Assembly: GCA_030373505.1 (NCBI GenBank)
Contig: JAUCYS010000011.1
Coordinates: forward strand, 1 to 64,000
From: Parasphingorhabdus sp.
GTDB lineage: Bacteria > Pseudomonadota > Alphaproteobacteria > Sphingomonadales > Sphingomonadaceae
Length of the DNA stretch: 64,000 bases
Direction of reading: 5' to 3'
Part shown: piece after piece, positions 10,095 to 22,590 of the stretch
Position numbering within the stretch: the first letter of the stretch is position 1
Layout: each line of letters starts with the position of its first letter
Made by a program: the position numbers and the translations under genes
The notes under the pieces: generated by a model
Seen by the model: the letters and a program-made list of their open reading frames with translations, nothing else
What the model was told of the DNA's origin: nothing
The model's database searches: none

Positions 10095-10580
10095 ATGCCT
10101 CAAATTAGCCAGCTCATGGAAGTCTATCTCGGCCAGTTTTTCTGGCTGCTGATCGTCATTGGCATCATCTATTTCGGCATTGCCCGAAATATGGTCCCGA
10201 AGATCAGCAAGACCGTGGATGACCGTCAAAAGCGGATCACCGACGATCTTGCCGCAGCACAGGCGGGGCAGGACAAGGCCGAGCAGATTGAAGCCGATTA
10301 TCGGACCAGCATCAACGAGGCGCGGGCGGCTGCGATTGAATTTGTCAATGAAGCCAAAGCCAAAGCGGCCTCGAAAAACGAGGCTGCGATCAAACGCGCA
10401 GAGACTGCGATCGGGAAGAAAGCTGACGAGGCGGATGCCGAGCTCAAGGCCGCCCAGAGCAGTGCAATGAAAGAAATCGAAGCGGTGGCTGCCGAGGCCG
10501 CACAGGCGATCGTGAAGACGGTTTCCGGTGCCAAGGTCACGGCCACTGAAGCCAAAAAGGCGGTCAAGGCCGCTTTCTAG
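10095..10580 (+). CDS. atpF': F0F1 ATP synthase subunit b'
   Basis: 161 aa, N-terminal TM plus long Ala/Lys/Glu coiled coil, between atpE and a second b gene. Confidence 0.92.
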   Translation: MPQISQLMEVYLGQFFWLLIVIGIIYFGIARNMVPKISKTVDDRQKRITDDLAAAQAGQDKAEQIEADYRTSINEARAAAIEFVNEAKAKAASKNEAAIKRAETAIGKKADEADAELKAAQSSAMKEIEAVAAEAAQAIVKTVSGAKVTATEAKKAVKAAF

Positions 10581-10602
10581 CGCCTGCTGAAGGAGATAGA
10601 CC

Positions 10603-11130
10603 ATGCTATTGACGATTTTGGCAGAAGGCGCTGAAGCCAGCGCACTGGGACTGACGGCAACCGGATGGGTTGCGGTTGGCGTTCTGATTGTGTTCGGCAT
10701 CATGCTGTGGACCAAGGTCCCGGCGATCATTGCCGGCATACTCGACAGGCAGATCGCCGAAATCAGGCAGAATCTGGACGAAGCGGCCAATCTTCGCAAG
10801 GAAGCGGAAGCGCTGAAAGCGGAATATGAAGCGAAGACTGCGGGCGCCCAGGCAGAAATTGAATCGCTGATGGAAAGAGCGGAAGTGGAAGCGGCAACGC
10901 TGGTGGAGCAGGCCCAGGCCGACACCAAGGCGCTGATCGCCCGGCGGAAGAAAATGGCCGAGGAAAAAATCGGCGCAGCGGAACGGGCCGCTATTGCCGA
11001 AGTCCGGGCCAAGGCGGCAACGGCCGCGACGCAGGCCGCGGAAGTACTGATCGCCGCACGCCATGATTCGGCTGCCGACAAGGCTCTGGTCGACAAGGCG
11101 ATTGGCGAGCTCGGCAAGACGATCAACTGA
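10603..11130 (+). CDS. atpF: F0F1 ATP synthase subunit b
   Basis: 175 aa, N-terminal TM plus coiled coil, RRKKMAEEKIGAAERAAIAEVRAKAA. Confidence 0.93.
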   Translation: MLLTILAEGAEASALGLTATGWVAVGVLIVFGIMLWTKVPAIIAGILDRQIAEIRQNLDEAANLRKEAEALKAEYEAKTAGAQAEIESLMERAEVEAATLVEQAQADTKALIARRKKMAEEKIGAAERAAIAEVRAKAATAATQAAEVLIAARHDSAADKALVDKAIGELGKTIN

Positions 11131-11281
11131 TCGTGCACGGGGTCGCTGTGCAAGCGGCGACACTGGCGTAACCCGCTTATTACAATTTGAATATTCGATC
11201 ATCATTCCGGCTCCCGCTCACGCGGGAATGCCGGAACGATTGATTCTGGCATTGCTCCCCTAGCGCGCTTAGATACGTTTC

Positions 11282-13219
11282 ATGTCCAAAGCCGACCGTC
11301 CCGATCATCCCAACGCCGCGTCCCGTTTCAACGAGGACAAGGCGACCTATGCCGTGCGCGGCGAGGGCGATGCGCCCGATCTCGAGGCCGGCATGGCGGC
11401 GATCCGGGAAGTGCTGAACACCCTGCCGACCCGGCCCGGTGTCTACCGGATGCAGGACAAGCGCGGCGATGTGCTCTATGTCGGCAAGGCGCGGTCGCTG
11501 AAGAGCCGGGTGAGCGCCTATGTGCAGATGAACCGGCTGCCGCACCGGCTGCTGCGGATGGTGGCGCAGACCCGCTCGATGACCATCGTCACCACCGGCA
11601 GCGAAGCCGAGGCGCTGTTGCTCGAGGCCCAGCTGATCAAGAAATTCCGGCCGGCCTATAATGTGCTGCTGCGCGACGACAAGAGCTTCCCGTTCATTCT
11701 GCTGCGCGAGGGGCATGATTTTCCGCGGATCACCAAACATCGCGGCGCCCAGCGCGTGAAGGGACAATATTTCGGGCCCTTTGCCAGCGCCGGGTCGGTG
11801 AACCGCACGATCAATGCGCTGCAGAAGCTGTTCCTATTGCGGTCGTGCACGGACAGTTTTTTCAACAACCGTTCGCGGCCGTGCCTGTTGTATCAAATCA
11901 AACGCTGCTCGGCGCCCTGCGTCGACCGGATCAGCAAGGATGATTATGCCGAACTGGTCGAGGACGCGCGTGACTTTCTGTGCGGCAAGTCGACCGATGT
12001 GCAGCAGAAGCTGGGCGGAGCGATGGAACAGGCGGCCGAAAATCTCGATTTCGAAATGGCCGCGGTCTATCGCGACCGGTTGCGGGCGCTGACCTTCATT
12101 CAGGGCAATCAGGCGATCAATGCGGCGGGGCTGCCGGACGCCGATATATTCGCGCTGGCCGCCAAGGGCTCGACCGTCTGCATCCAGGCCTTCTTCATCC
12201 GCGGCGGCCAGAACTGGGGCCATCGCAGCTTTTTTCCGGCCCACACCAGCAATGTCGAAATAGAAGAGGTGTTTTCGAGCTTTCTGATGCAGTTTTACGA
12301 TCAGATGCCGCCGCCGAAGCTGGTGCTGCTGGACCGGGAACTGCCGGATGCGGAACTGCTCGCCGAAGCGCTGAGCACCAAGGCGGATTATCGGGTCAGC
12401 GTGTCGAAGCCGCAACGCGGTGATCGCCGCAGGCTGCTCACCCAGGCCAGCCGCAATGCCGAGGAAGCGCTGGACCGGCGGCTGGCGGAAACTTCCACCC
12501 AGGCGAAGATCATGCGGGAGATGGTCGAACTGCTGGAGCTGGACGCGGTGCCGGACCGGATCGAGATTTATGACAACAGCCATATCCAGGGCACCAACAT
12601 GGTAGGCGGCATGGTCGTGGCGGGGCCGGAGGGCTTTCGCAAGAATGCCTATCGCAAGTTCAATATCAAGAACCCCGATATCGCGCCGGGCGACGATTTC
12701 GCGATGATGCGCGAGGTGCTCGAAAGGCGCTTCTCCCGGGCGCAGAAGGAGGACCCCGACCGCGACAAGGGCGAGTGGCCCGATCTGGTGCTGATCGACG
12801 GTGGCAAGGGCCAGATGAGCGCGGCGCGCGCGGCCCTGGCCGAGATCGGGGTCGAGGATGTGGTGATGATCGGCGTTTCAAAAGGGCCGGACCGCAACGC
12901 CGGGCGGGAAACCTTCCATCTGCCCGATGGCCGGATGGTCAATCTGCCGATGAACAGCCCGGTGCTTTTCTATCTCCAGCGCCTGCGCGATGAGGCGCAC
13001 CGTTTTGCGATTGGTGCGCACCGCACCCGGCGCGCCAAATCCGTTGGCCATAGTTCCCTAGATGATGTGCCGGGGATTGGGCCGGCGCGCAAAAAGGCGC
13101 TGCTGCTGCACTTCGGGACCGCGCGGGCGGTGAAGAATGCGTCGCTCGATGATCTGCAGGGCGCGCCGGGTGTGTCGGCGACAGTGGCGCAGAAAATCTA
13201 CGATTTTTTCCATGCCTAA
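11282..13219 (+). CDS. uvrC: Excinuclease ABC subunit C
   Basis: 645 aa; GIY-YIG region PGVYRMQDKRGDVLYVGKARSLKSRV; C-terminal HhH DDVPGIGPARKKALLLHFG. Confidence 0.97.
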   Translation: MSKADRPDHPNAASRFNEDKATYAVRGEGDAPDLEAGMAAIREVLNTLPTRPGVYRMQDKRGDVLYVGKARSLKSRVSAYVQMNRLPHRLLRMVAQTRSMTIVTTGSEAEALLLEAQLIKKFRPAYNVLLRDDKSFPFILLREGHDFPRITKHRGAQRVKGQYFGPFASAGSVNRTINALQKLFLLRSCTDSFFNNRSRPCLLYQIKRCSAPCVDRISKDDYAELVEDARDFLCGKSTDVQQKLGGAMEQAAENLDFEMAAVYRDRLRALTFIQGNQAINAAGLPDADIFALAAKGSTVCIQAFFIRGGQNWGHRSFFPAHTSNVEIEEVFSSFLMQFYDQMPPPKLVLLDRELPDAELLAEALSTKADYRVSVSKPQRGDRRRLLTQASRNAEEALDRRLAETSTQAKIMREMVELLELDAVPDRIEIYDNSHIQGTNMVGGMVVAGPEGFRKNAYRKFNIKNPDIAPGDDFAMMREVLERRFSRAQKEDPDRDKGEWPDLVLIDGGKGQMSAARAALAEIGVEDVVMIGVSKGPDRNAGRETFHLPDGRMVNLPMNSPVLFYLQRLRDEAHRFAIGAHRTRRAKSVGHSSLDDVPGIGPARKKALLLHFGTARAVKNASLDDLQGAPGVSATVAQKIYDFFHA

Positions 13220-13231
13220 AGGATCAGATTA

Positions 13232-14065
13232 ATGCTTCCAGAAAATGAATCGTGGGAAAAGAAGAACTATGGCGGATTTGCAAAGTCTAAGAAGTTGTCA
13301 GCTGGAGCAATTGTTGCGTTGCTTGTGAGCGCAAACGATGAATTGCCAGAAATCGAGAAAGTCTATGAAAGATTTCGTGAATTATCAAAGTCCCGAGGAA
13401 CTATGTTCCGGCTTACGGGCGTGGCTGCAGCTCTAGCGCTGCTATCGTATTTTGATGTCGTGGATAAATTTTCCGCATCGGGTTTCAGTGTAGAGTCAGA
13501 ATATTTGGGACATATATCATTAGCGTTAGTTAGTGTTTCGAACCTTTTGTATGCTTCAAATGAACCAAAAATTGCATTTATAAAGTCGTGGTTCGATCAC
13601 AAATACAGTGTTGGAAATCCAGCTGAAAAATCAATGCTACTTCTCAATTTTCCAGGGGTTTACGATTTTCCAAACTTTTCTTTTCATAACATTGGTTACC
13701 CTAAGGATGTTCATCCAAAGAGATTTCCATCATTTTGGCCTTATGTGATATTGGTGATTATCGTTTCGTCATTGATAGCTGTTGGTTCAACGCTGTTGTT
13801 TGTTCTTGTTGCTATTGAAGTGTGGGTATCACCTAATTTGCCTATAGTATCAAAATCACTCGTGGTGATCAGTGGTCTATGCAGTTTGACTGCCCTGACA
13901 TCCCCCAAATTCTGGGGACTGAAACGAGAATACGTTCACTATGGCTTGAGCAACATTTTGACGCGTTTCGAAAAAACTAATCCTCAGCGCCATCAACATT
14001 TTTTCAAAATGATCACCAAAGCCAAAATAAAGATGGGTCTAGTGGATTTTGATAAGAATGATTGA
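13232..14065 (+). CDS. Hypothetical membrane protein, AT-rich gene
   Basis: 277-aa ORF with at least two hydrophobic segments (WPYVILVIIVSSLIAVGSTLLFVLVAIEV); composition clearly AT-rich relative to flanks. Confidence 0.75.
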   Translation: MLPENESWEKKNYGGFAKSKKLSAGAIVALLVSANDELPEIEKVYERFRELSKSRGTMFRLTGVAAALALLSYFDVVDKFSASGFSVESEYLGHISLALVSVSNLLYASNEPKIAFIKSWFDHKYSVGNPAEKSMLLLNFPGVYDFPNFSFHNIGYPKDVHPKRFPSFWPYVILVIIVSSLIAVGSTLLFVLVAIEVWVSPNLPIVSKSLVVISGLCSLTALTSPKFWGLKREYVHYGLSNILTRFEKTNPQRHQHFFKMITKAKIKMGLVDFDKND

Positions 14066-14811
14066 ACTCCAAAATCGTGCCTAGCCTGCGCACAACGGCG
14101 ATCATCTGTTCGGTCAAGTCGCATGGCGAGCATGGCGCGGTGGTGCGTTCGCTCACCCCCGAAAATGGTCTGGTCACCGGCTATGTGCGGGGCGCCCATT
14201 CGCGGGTGATGCGGCCGATCCTGATCCCGTCCAATGTCGTGCAGGCTGACTACCGCGCGCGGACCGAGGATCAGCTGGCGTCGATGACAGCCGAATTGCA
14301 GCTCAGCCGCGGGGCGTTTCTGGGAGAACCGCTGGCCAGCGCGGCGCTGGACTGGGTGACGGCGCTGACCGCTGCGGTGCTGCCCGAAGAGCATAGCTAT
14401 CCGCAGCTGCATTCGGCGCTGTCCGCCTTGCTGGACGCCATTTGCAGCGCGCCGTCCGCCAAGGGCTGGTCTGTCGCTCTGGTCCGCTATGAATTGCTGC
14501 TGCTCTCGGAACTGGGTTTTGGACTGGCGCTGGATAAATGCGCGGTGACCGGCTCCGCGGATGATCTGGCCTATATCAGTCCGAAGAGCGCGACGGCGGT
14601 CAGCGCTTTTGCAGGCCAGCAATATAAGGAACGTCTGTTGCCGCTCCCCGCGTTCCTGAAAGAGCCGGTCACACCCGAATGGGATGACATATTCGACGGA
14701 CTCCGCCTCACCGGTTTTTTCCTGAAACGCCATTTCTTCGAAGACCGGCGCCGGGACGTGATGGCGGCACGGTCGGTATTGGTAGACCGGCTGAAAAGGG
14801 TGGTTGCGTAA
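14062..14811 (+). CDS. recO: DNA repair protein RecO
   Basis: 249 aa, SLRTTAIICSVKSHGEHGAVVRSLTPENGLVTGYVRGAHSR; apparent TTG start overlapping previous stop. Confidence 0.92.
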   Translation: MNSKIVPSLRTTAIICSVKSHGEHGAVVRSLTPENGLVTGYVRGAHSRVMRPILIPSNVVQADYRARTEDQLASMTAELQLSRGAFLGEPLASAALDWVTALTAAVLPEEHSYPQLHSALSALLDAICSAPSAKGWSVALVRYELLLLSELGFGLALDKCAVTGSADDLAYISPKSATAVSAFAGQQYKERLLPLPAFLKEPVTPEWDDIFDGLRLTGFFLKRHFFEDRRRDVMAARSVLVDRLKRVVA

Positions 14812-14859
14812 CGGCGCAATTCTCGGCAGGAAGCGGCGCGCTTACAGGAAGGATATTTC

Positions 14860-15912
14860 ATGCATATTGCAGTGCTCGCCGGCGACGGTATTGGTCAGGA
14901 AATCATGGTCGAGGTGTTGCGCGTGCTGGAGGCCATGGACTTGCCGGACCTGCGCCTCGAGCAGGCCGATGTCGGGGGCGTGGCCTATCGCAACCATGGG
15001 CATCCGCTGCCGCCGGAAACGGTCGCGCTGGCGAAATCCGCCGATGCGGTGCTATTCGGCGCAGTCGGTGACCCTTCCTGCGACCATCTGGAGCGCCATT
15101 TGCGCCCGGAACAGGCGGTGCTGGGCCTGCGCACGGAAATGCAGACCTTCGCCAATCTGCGACCGGCCAAGATGTTTCCCGGCATGGAAGATGCATCCGG
15201 CCTCAAGCCCGAAATCGCGCGGACCATCGATATTGTCATTGTCCGCGAATTGAACGGCGATGTCTATTTTGGCGAAAAGGGCATGCGCAAGACGGCGGAC
15301 GGCTTGCGCGAGGGCTATGATATCATGTCCTATGACGAAAGCGAAGTCCGGCGTATCGCGCATGTTGCGTTCAAGACCGCCATGGGGCGCGACAAGCGGC
15401 TGTGTTCCGTGGACAAGGCCAATGTGCTGGAAACGTCGCAATTGTGGCGCGACGTGGTGATAGAGGTGTCGGCCGAATATCCCGAGGTCGAGCTGAGCCA
15501 TATGTATGTCGACAATGCCGCGATGCAGCTGGTGCGCAATCCCGGCCAGTTCGATGTTGTCGTAACCGGCAATCTGTTCGGCGATATTCTTTCCGATCAG
15601 GCGAGCATGTGCGTCGGTTCGATCGGCCTGCTGGCCTCCGCTTCGCTGGGTGAGGGGACCAAGGGTCTCTATGAACCCATTCATGGGTCAGCGCCGGATA
15701 TTGCCGGGCAGGGGATTGCCAATCCCTCGGCGATGATATTGTCTGCGGCAATGATGCTGCGGCACAGTTTCGGGATGGAGGCACAAGCCAGCCGGATCGA
15801 GGCGGCGGTTGCGGCGGTGCTGGCGCAGGGCGTGCTAGGCCATGATCTGGGCGGCAAGGCGTCCACCAGGGAAATCGGCGACGCTATTGTCGCGCAGCTG
15901 ACAGGCAGGTAG
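14860..15912 (+). CDS. leuB: 3-isopropylmalate dehydrogenase
   Basis: 350 aa; [47 protein letters not shown]. Confidence 0.97.
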   Translation: MHIAVLAGDGIGQEIMVEVLRVLEAMDLPDLRLEQADVGGVAYRNHGHPLPPETVALAKSADAVLFGAVGDPSCDHLERHLRPEQAVLGLRTEMQTFANLRPAKMFPGMEDASGLKPEIARTIDIVIVRELNGDVYFGEKGMRKTADGLREGYDIMSYDESEVRRIAHVAFKTAMGRDKRLCSVDKANVLETSQLWRDVVIEVSAEYPEVELSHMYVDNAAMQLVRNPGQFDVVVTGNLFGDILSDQASMCVGSIGLLASASLGEGTKGLYEPIHGSAPDIAGQGIANPSAMILSAAMMLRHSFGMEAQASRIEAAVAAVLAQGVLGHDLGGKASTREIGDAIVAQLTGR

Positions 15913-15921
15913 GAAAGACAG

Positions 15922-17130
15922 ATGAAAAGAAACACTGGCCAAGATCGCGAGATTACCAAGAAGTGGCGCTCCGCCACCCAGGCGGTTCGCAGCGGCACGA
16001 TGCGCAGTGAATTCGGGGAGACCTCAGAGGCGCTGTTCCTGACCTCCGGCTACAGCTATGACTGCGCCGAAGATGCCGCCGCGCGTTTTGCCGGCGAGCA
16101 GGACGGCATGACCTACAGCCGCCTGCAGAATCCGACGGTGCGGATGCTGGAAGAACGGATCGCAGTGATGGAAGGCGCGGAGGCCTGCCGCGCCACCGCA
16201 TCGGGCATGGCGGCGATGACCGCGGCGCTGCTGTGCCAGCTCGAGGCCGGCGATCATGTTGTCGCCAGTCGCGCTCTGTTCGGGTCCTGCCGCTGGCTGA
16301 CCGACAGCCTGCTGCCCAAATTCGGGATCGAGACAACCGTGATCGACGGTCGGGACCTGGAAAACTGGGAGCGGGCGATCACCCCCAAGACCAAGGTGTT
16401 CTTCTTCGAGACCCCGGCCAATCCGACCATGGATGTGATTGATATCCGGAGCGTCTGCGATCTCGCGCGGGCCAAGGGCATCACCAGCGTGATCGACAAT
16501 GCGTTCGCCACCAATGTGTTGCAGCGGCCGATGGAATATGGGGCCGATGTGGTTGCTTATAGCGCCACCAAGATGATGGACGGGCAGGGACGGGTGCTGG
16601 CCGGCGCGGTCTGCGGGACCGAAGAATTTATCGAGGAAACCCTGCTTTCTTTCACCCGCAACACGGGGCCGACGCTCAGCGCATTCAACGCCTGGGTCGT
16701 GCTCAAGGGGCTGGAGACGCTGGACCTGCGGATCCGCCGGCAGAGCAATAATGCGGTCGAAGTCGGCAAGTTTCTGGAGCAAAGGGTCGAAAAAGTCCTG
16801 CACCCGGGTTTGCCCAGCCATCCGCAGCACAATCTGGCGATGAGCCAGATGGAGGCCGCCGGGCCAATCTTCTCGCTCTATGTCGGCGGCGGGCGCAAGC
16901 AGGCGCACGGGCTTCTCAACGGCCTGAAACTGATCGATATCTCGAACAATATCGGCGACAGCCGTTCGCTCATGTGTCATCCGGCCTCGACCACCCACCA
17001 CGGGCTTGGGGAAGAGGCGAGACTGGAGATCGGGATCACCGAAGACATGCTCCGGATCAATGTCGGGCTGGAAGATCCGATCGATTTGATCGAGGACCTG
17101 GATCAGGCCCTTTCGTCCGTGGGGCTTTAA
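15922..17130 (+). CDS. metZ: O-succinylhomoserine sulfhydrylase
   Basis: 402 aa; PLP lysine region VVAYSATKMMDGQGRVLAGAV; Cys/Met metabolism family. Confidence 0.92.
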   Translation: MKRNTGQDREITKKWRSATQAVRSGTMRSEFGETSEALFLTSGYSYDCAEDAAARFAGEQDGMTYSRLQNPTVRMLEERIAVMEGAEACRATASGMAAMTAALLCQLEAGDHVVASRALFGSCRWLTDSLLPKFGIETTVIDGRDLENWERAITPKTKVFFFETPANPTMDVIDIRSVCDLARAKGITSVIDNAFATNVLQRPMEYGADVVAYSATKMMDGQGRVLAGAVCGTEEFIEETLLSFTRNTGPTLSAFNAWVVLKGLETLDLRIRRQSNNAVEVGKFLEQRVEKVLHPGLPSHPQHNLAMSQMEAAGPIFSLYVGGGRKQAHGLLNGLKLIDISNNIGDSRSLMCHPASTTHHGLGEEARLEIGITEDMLRINVGLEDPIDLIEDLDQALSSVGL

Positions 17131-17139
17131 CTCTATATT

Positions 17140-17544
17140 ATGAAGATGGAATCATTCTTTCCCTTCGCTGAGACCACGGACGGAGTCACCGTTCGGGTAT
17201 CGGTGACCTTTCTGCCGGAGCAGTCGGATATCGACAGCAAGCGCTGGTTCTGGGCCTATCATATCCGGATCGAGAATCATCGCGACACGCCGGTACAGCT
17301 GCTGACCCGGCACTGGCGAATCCATGACGAGCGGGGCGGGCTCCAGATGGTTGACGGGGAAGGGGTGATTGGCGAACAGCCGGTGATCCAGCCGGGCAAA
17401 TCGCATGATTATGTCTCGGGATGTCCGCTCAACACGCCGAACGGCTCCATGGAAGGACATTTTGTCATGGTAGGAACAACGCCACCCGCCTTTCAGGTCC
17501 GTATTCCCCATTTCCCTCTGTCCGAACCGACCGTCGGGCAATGA
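17140..17544 (+). CDS. apaG: ApaG protein
   Basis: 134 aa; RIENHRDTPVQLLTRHWRIHDERGGLQMVDGEGVIGEQPVIQPG. Confidence 0.95.
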   Translation: MKMESFFPFAETTDGVTVRVSVTFLPEQSDIDSKRWFWAYHIRIENHRDTPVQLLTRHWRIHDERGGLQMVDGEGVIGEQPVIQPGKSHDYVSGCPLNTPNGSMEGHFVMVGTTPPAFQVRIPHFPLSEPTVGQ

Positions 17545-18338
17545 AGCGGACCCATTTGCCGCTGAACGGGCTGCGCGTGCTCGATGCCGCCGCTCGTCAT
17601 CTCAGCTTCACCAAGGCGGCCGACGAGCTTGCGGTTACGCCGGCTGCGGTTGGCCAGCAAATTCGCGCGCTTGAGGACATGCTCGGCGTGGTGATGTTTC
17701 GCCGGACGCCGAAAGGGCTTGAGCTGACCGACGAGGCATCCGCGGGACTGGATGCGTTGCGCTCCGGTTTTCTGCAATTTGAAGAAGCGGTGCGGGCGAT
17801 GCAGTCCGGCCAGTCCTCGCACAAGCTGACCATCGCGGCGCCGCGCGATTTCACCCAGAAATGGCTGAACGAAAGGCTCTCCCGCTTTTCGGCCGACCAT
17901 CCCGACACCAGTTTCGCGCTGGTCGCTGCCGACAATGAAATCGATTTCACGGAAGCCAATCTCGACGTGGCGATCTGGCTTGGTGACGGGCCGGGTCAGC
18001 ATGAAGGCAAGATGCTCGGTGATACGGTGTTTGTGAAAGTCGCTGCGCCCGGATCGAACGATGGAAAAAAGATTGACTGGCCCGGTTGTCCGATTTCGGA
18101 GGGCGAAGACAGCCTGATGCGGGTTGCCGACGGCGGTCTTGCCATCGAGGCTGCTGCCAATGGTTTCGGCTATGCCTGGGTCCCGAAAATGCTGGTCCAG
18201 CGCGATCTTGCTGCCGGCAGGGTCGAGGTTATCGGCGAGGACAGCGTATCGTCGCGCGGCTACTGGCTGATGGCACCGCTGCCACAGTGGCGGCAGCAGA
18301 AGGTGAAGGCGCTGGTCGAGGCTCTGGCCGCAGCATAG
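17541..18338 (+). CDS. LysR-family transcriptional regulator (GcvA-like)
   Basis: LNGLRVLDAAARHLSFTKAADELAVTPAAVGQQIRALE HTH; ATG overlaps apaG stop. Confidence 0.88.
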   Translation: MKRTHLPLNGLRVLDAAARHLSFTKAADELAVTPAAVGQQIRALEDMLGVVMFRRTPKGLELTDEASAGLDALRSGFLQFEEAVRAMQSGQSSHKLTIAAPRDFTQKWLNERLSRFSADHPDTSFALVAADNEIDFTEANLDVAIWLGDGPGQHEGKMLGDTVFVKVAAPGSNDGKKIDWPGCPISEGEDSLMRVADGGLAIEAAANGFGYAWVPKMLVQRDLAAGRVEVIGEDSVSSRGYWLMAPLPQWRQQKVKALVEALAAA

Positions 18339-18358
18339 GCCGGGCGGCAAGAGCCGGA

Positions 18359-19681
18359 CTATTGCTCCGCCAGCAGATTGATCAGCCGGGTGGTGAGCGC
18401 AAGCAGTTCATTTTCCTGCAGAGACTGTTGTTCGTTGTTCCAGTTGACCGAGACCGCATGATGTTTCCCGGACTTTGATCGCAGCAGGAAATTAAAGGAA
18501 AGAACGCCGAGTTCCGAGCCGCCCTTATAGCCGAAATAGCCCCATTTTCCTGCCGCATCCTGACCGATGCCGGGGTTGATGGCGAGAATGGCCAGCGCTT
18601 CCGGACTGGCATTGCGGTCCAGATAGGCAAGCAGCTTGATCATGTCCTGCGGGGTCGCGAACCATTCCAGCTGATCGATAAAAGCCGGTTTGCTGGTCAA
18701 CAGGCGAGAATCGAGGCTGTCGAGCGTCAGATCCTTGTCGAAATCCGCCAGCAGCTTTTCCCGTTCCGTCCGACTGGCGGACAGAAACCGGCCCCGTCGC
18801 TCGGCATGGACCGGCATTTTCAGTGCCGAGGCCTGACGTGTCATCAGAAAGGGGAGCAGCTCATCCGGCTGGTGATGGCCGGTGGCTCGGACCATTTGGG
18901 CGAGCCTGTCCTGCCCGATGATCCGGATCAGCGTGTCCGTGGCGCTATTGTCGCTGATCGAGATCATCAGGGTGGCCAGCGTGTGCAGCGTCATCGGCGA
19001 TCCGTCGGGCCAGTTCTGGCTGATCCCGGAGGGATGGGATTTCGGGCCGAGGGTGACGACATCGGACCATTGCCGCTCGCCCGCCTGTACCGATCGGTCG
19101 AGCTCCGCCAGGATATAGAGTTTGAACGCCGACGCGATGGCATAACGTCCGCCGGGGTCCAGCGCTGCCACCGGTGGCAGGTCCCCTGCCAAGAGTTGCT
19201 GGACGAGGACCCCCTGACGGCCCGGCAGGGCATCGATTGCGGCGAGAACGTCAGCGACCGACTCGCCTGCGGCCTCGAAACCGGTCAGCTGTAGTCCGGA
19301 AATACGGTGCGGAGCAGCGGTTTCGAGATCCAGACTGACCGTGCCGATCGATTTTTCAAAGCCAATCTTGATGATCGCGGAATTGGCGTTTCGCGGACTG
19401 ATCGACACTATCGAGCGTGGCTCTCCCTGTTGCGCCGTGACTTGCCGGGAAATGGCACGAAACTGGGCAGGGGGGACGGCATTGCGGAAATTTTCATCGA
19501 ACACCTCGGTCTCGATTTCTTCGCCCTGCAGCAGGCGGAGCACATCATTGGCGCGCGTCGAAAGCTGCTCGGAGATGCCGGCTGCAGTCTGTGCTTCGGC
19601 GGGTTGGGAGATCGACATCAGGCAGCCATACAGCAGGCAAAATAGAAAAGCGTAAAGGAAGCGCATGATAATCTCCCCCAA
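18359..19681 (-). CDS. Secreted serine hydrolase, class A beta-lactamase-like fold
   Basis: Signal peptide; SAFK, SDN and KGGSE motifs in beta-lactamase order; extra N-terminal domain. Confidence 0.82.
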   Translation of the reverse strand: MGEIIMRFLYAFLFCLLYGCLMSISQPAEAQTAAGISEQLSTRANDVLRLLQGEEIETEVFDENFRNAVPPAQFRAISRQVTAQQGEPRSIVSISPRNANSAIIKIGFEKSIGTVSLDLETAAPHRISGLQLTGFEAAGESVADVLAAIDALPGRQGVLVQQLLAGDLPPVAALDPGGRYAIASAFKLYILAELDRSVQAGERQWSDVVTLGPKSHPSGISQNWPDGSPMTLHTLATLMISISDNSATDTLIRIIGQDRLAQMVRATGHHQPDELLPFLMTRQASALKMPVHAERRGRFLSASRTEREKLLADFDKDLTLDSLDSRLLTSKPAFIDQLEWFATPQDMIKLLAYLDRNASPEALAILAINPGIGQDAAGKWGYFGYKGGSELGVLSFNFLLRSKSGKHHAVSVNWNNEQQSLQENELLALTTRLINLLAEQ

Positions 19682-19705
19682 CCGTAGCTGGATTGGCTCG
19701 ATCTG

Positions 19706-21736
<2,031 letters not shown>

Positions 21737-21787
21737 TTATGTGGTCTCTGGCCAGTGCATTGGAAATTCTTGCAATTTGAGGGTTGG

Positions 21788-22462
21788 CTAGCGAACCCGG
21801 GGACCGCCGAAAGGCAGCGGCGGCGGTGCACGACGGGCGCCGCGCGGCAATTGCGCCTGGAACGCACGGCCGCAATGTTCGACGCAATAGGGAAAGCCCG
21901 GGTTCACTTCTTCGCCACAGAAATGGAAATCAGGTTCGCCCGGATGGTTGATCGGCCAGCGGCAGATCTTGTCGTTGAGGTCGAGCAGGCTGGTCTTGTC
22001 GGCAATTTCATCGCTCGGCTTGGCAGGGACCAAGCGGCGCGGTGGTGCTGGCGGGATCGGCGCCTGCTGGTCGCCGGGACCCTGGCGCAGGAAGCCGCCG
22101 GGACCGACGGACACGACCTTCGGGCCGTCATGCTTGGGCTGACGGGCCTGCTGTGCGGCATGGGTCCGGGCAGCCGGCGTTGGTGGCGGCATAGCCCGCC
22201 GCGCGACATGCTCTTCCTTTGGCTTGGGAGCGGCGCCGGTTTTCGCGGGCGGCTTTTTCGCCTTGGGGGCAGGCTTTGCACCCTTTTTGGCTTGTGGCTT
22301 GGCCTTCACCGGGGACGGACGCGACTTCAGGCCAAGGCGATGCGCCTTGCCGATCACGGCATTGCGGCTGACGCCGCCCAGTTCTTCCGCGATCTGGCTG
22401 GCGGTCAGGCCTTTTTCCCACATATTTTTCAGCGAATCGATTCGCTCATCCGTCCAAGCCAT
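21788..22462 (-). CDS. gcrA: GcrA family cell cycle regulator
   Basis: N-terminal MAWTDERIDSLKNMWEKGLTASQIAEELGGVSRNAVIGKAHRLGL; Pro/Ala/Lys linker; C-terminal CRWPINHPGEPDFHFCGEE. Confidence 0.95.
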   Translation of the reverse strand: MAWTDERIDSLKNMWEKGLTASQIAEELGGVSRNAVIGKAHRLGLKSRPSPVKAKPQAKKGAKPAPKAKKPPAKTGAAPKPKEEHVARRAMPPPTPAARTHAAQQARQPKHDGPKVVSVGPGGFLRQGPGDQQAPIPPAPPRRLVPAKPSDEIADKTSLLDLNDKICRWPINHPGEPDFHFCGEEVNPGFPYCVEHCGRAFQAQLPRGARRAPPPLPFGGPRVR

Positions 22463-22590
22463 GCAAAGTCCTAATCATCTTGAGTTAGGGGCGATATAGG
22501 GTCGCCGGGGTCATTATACAACCACGAATGGCGCGTGATTCGCGCGATATGGGGTTGTGATTGGTGCCGGGAGCCGATAGGCGGATTCCT

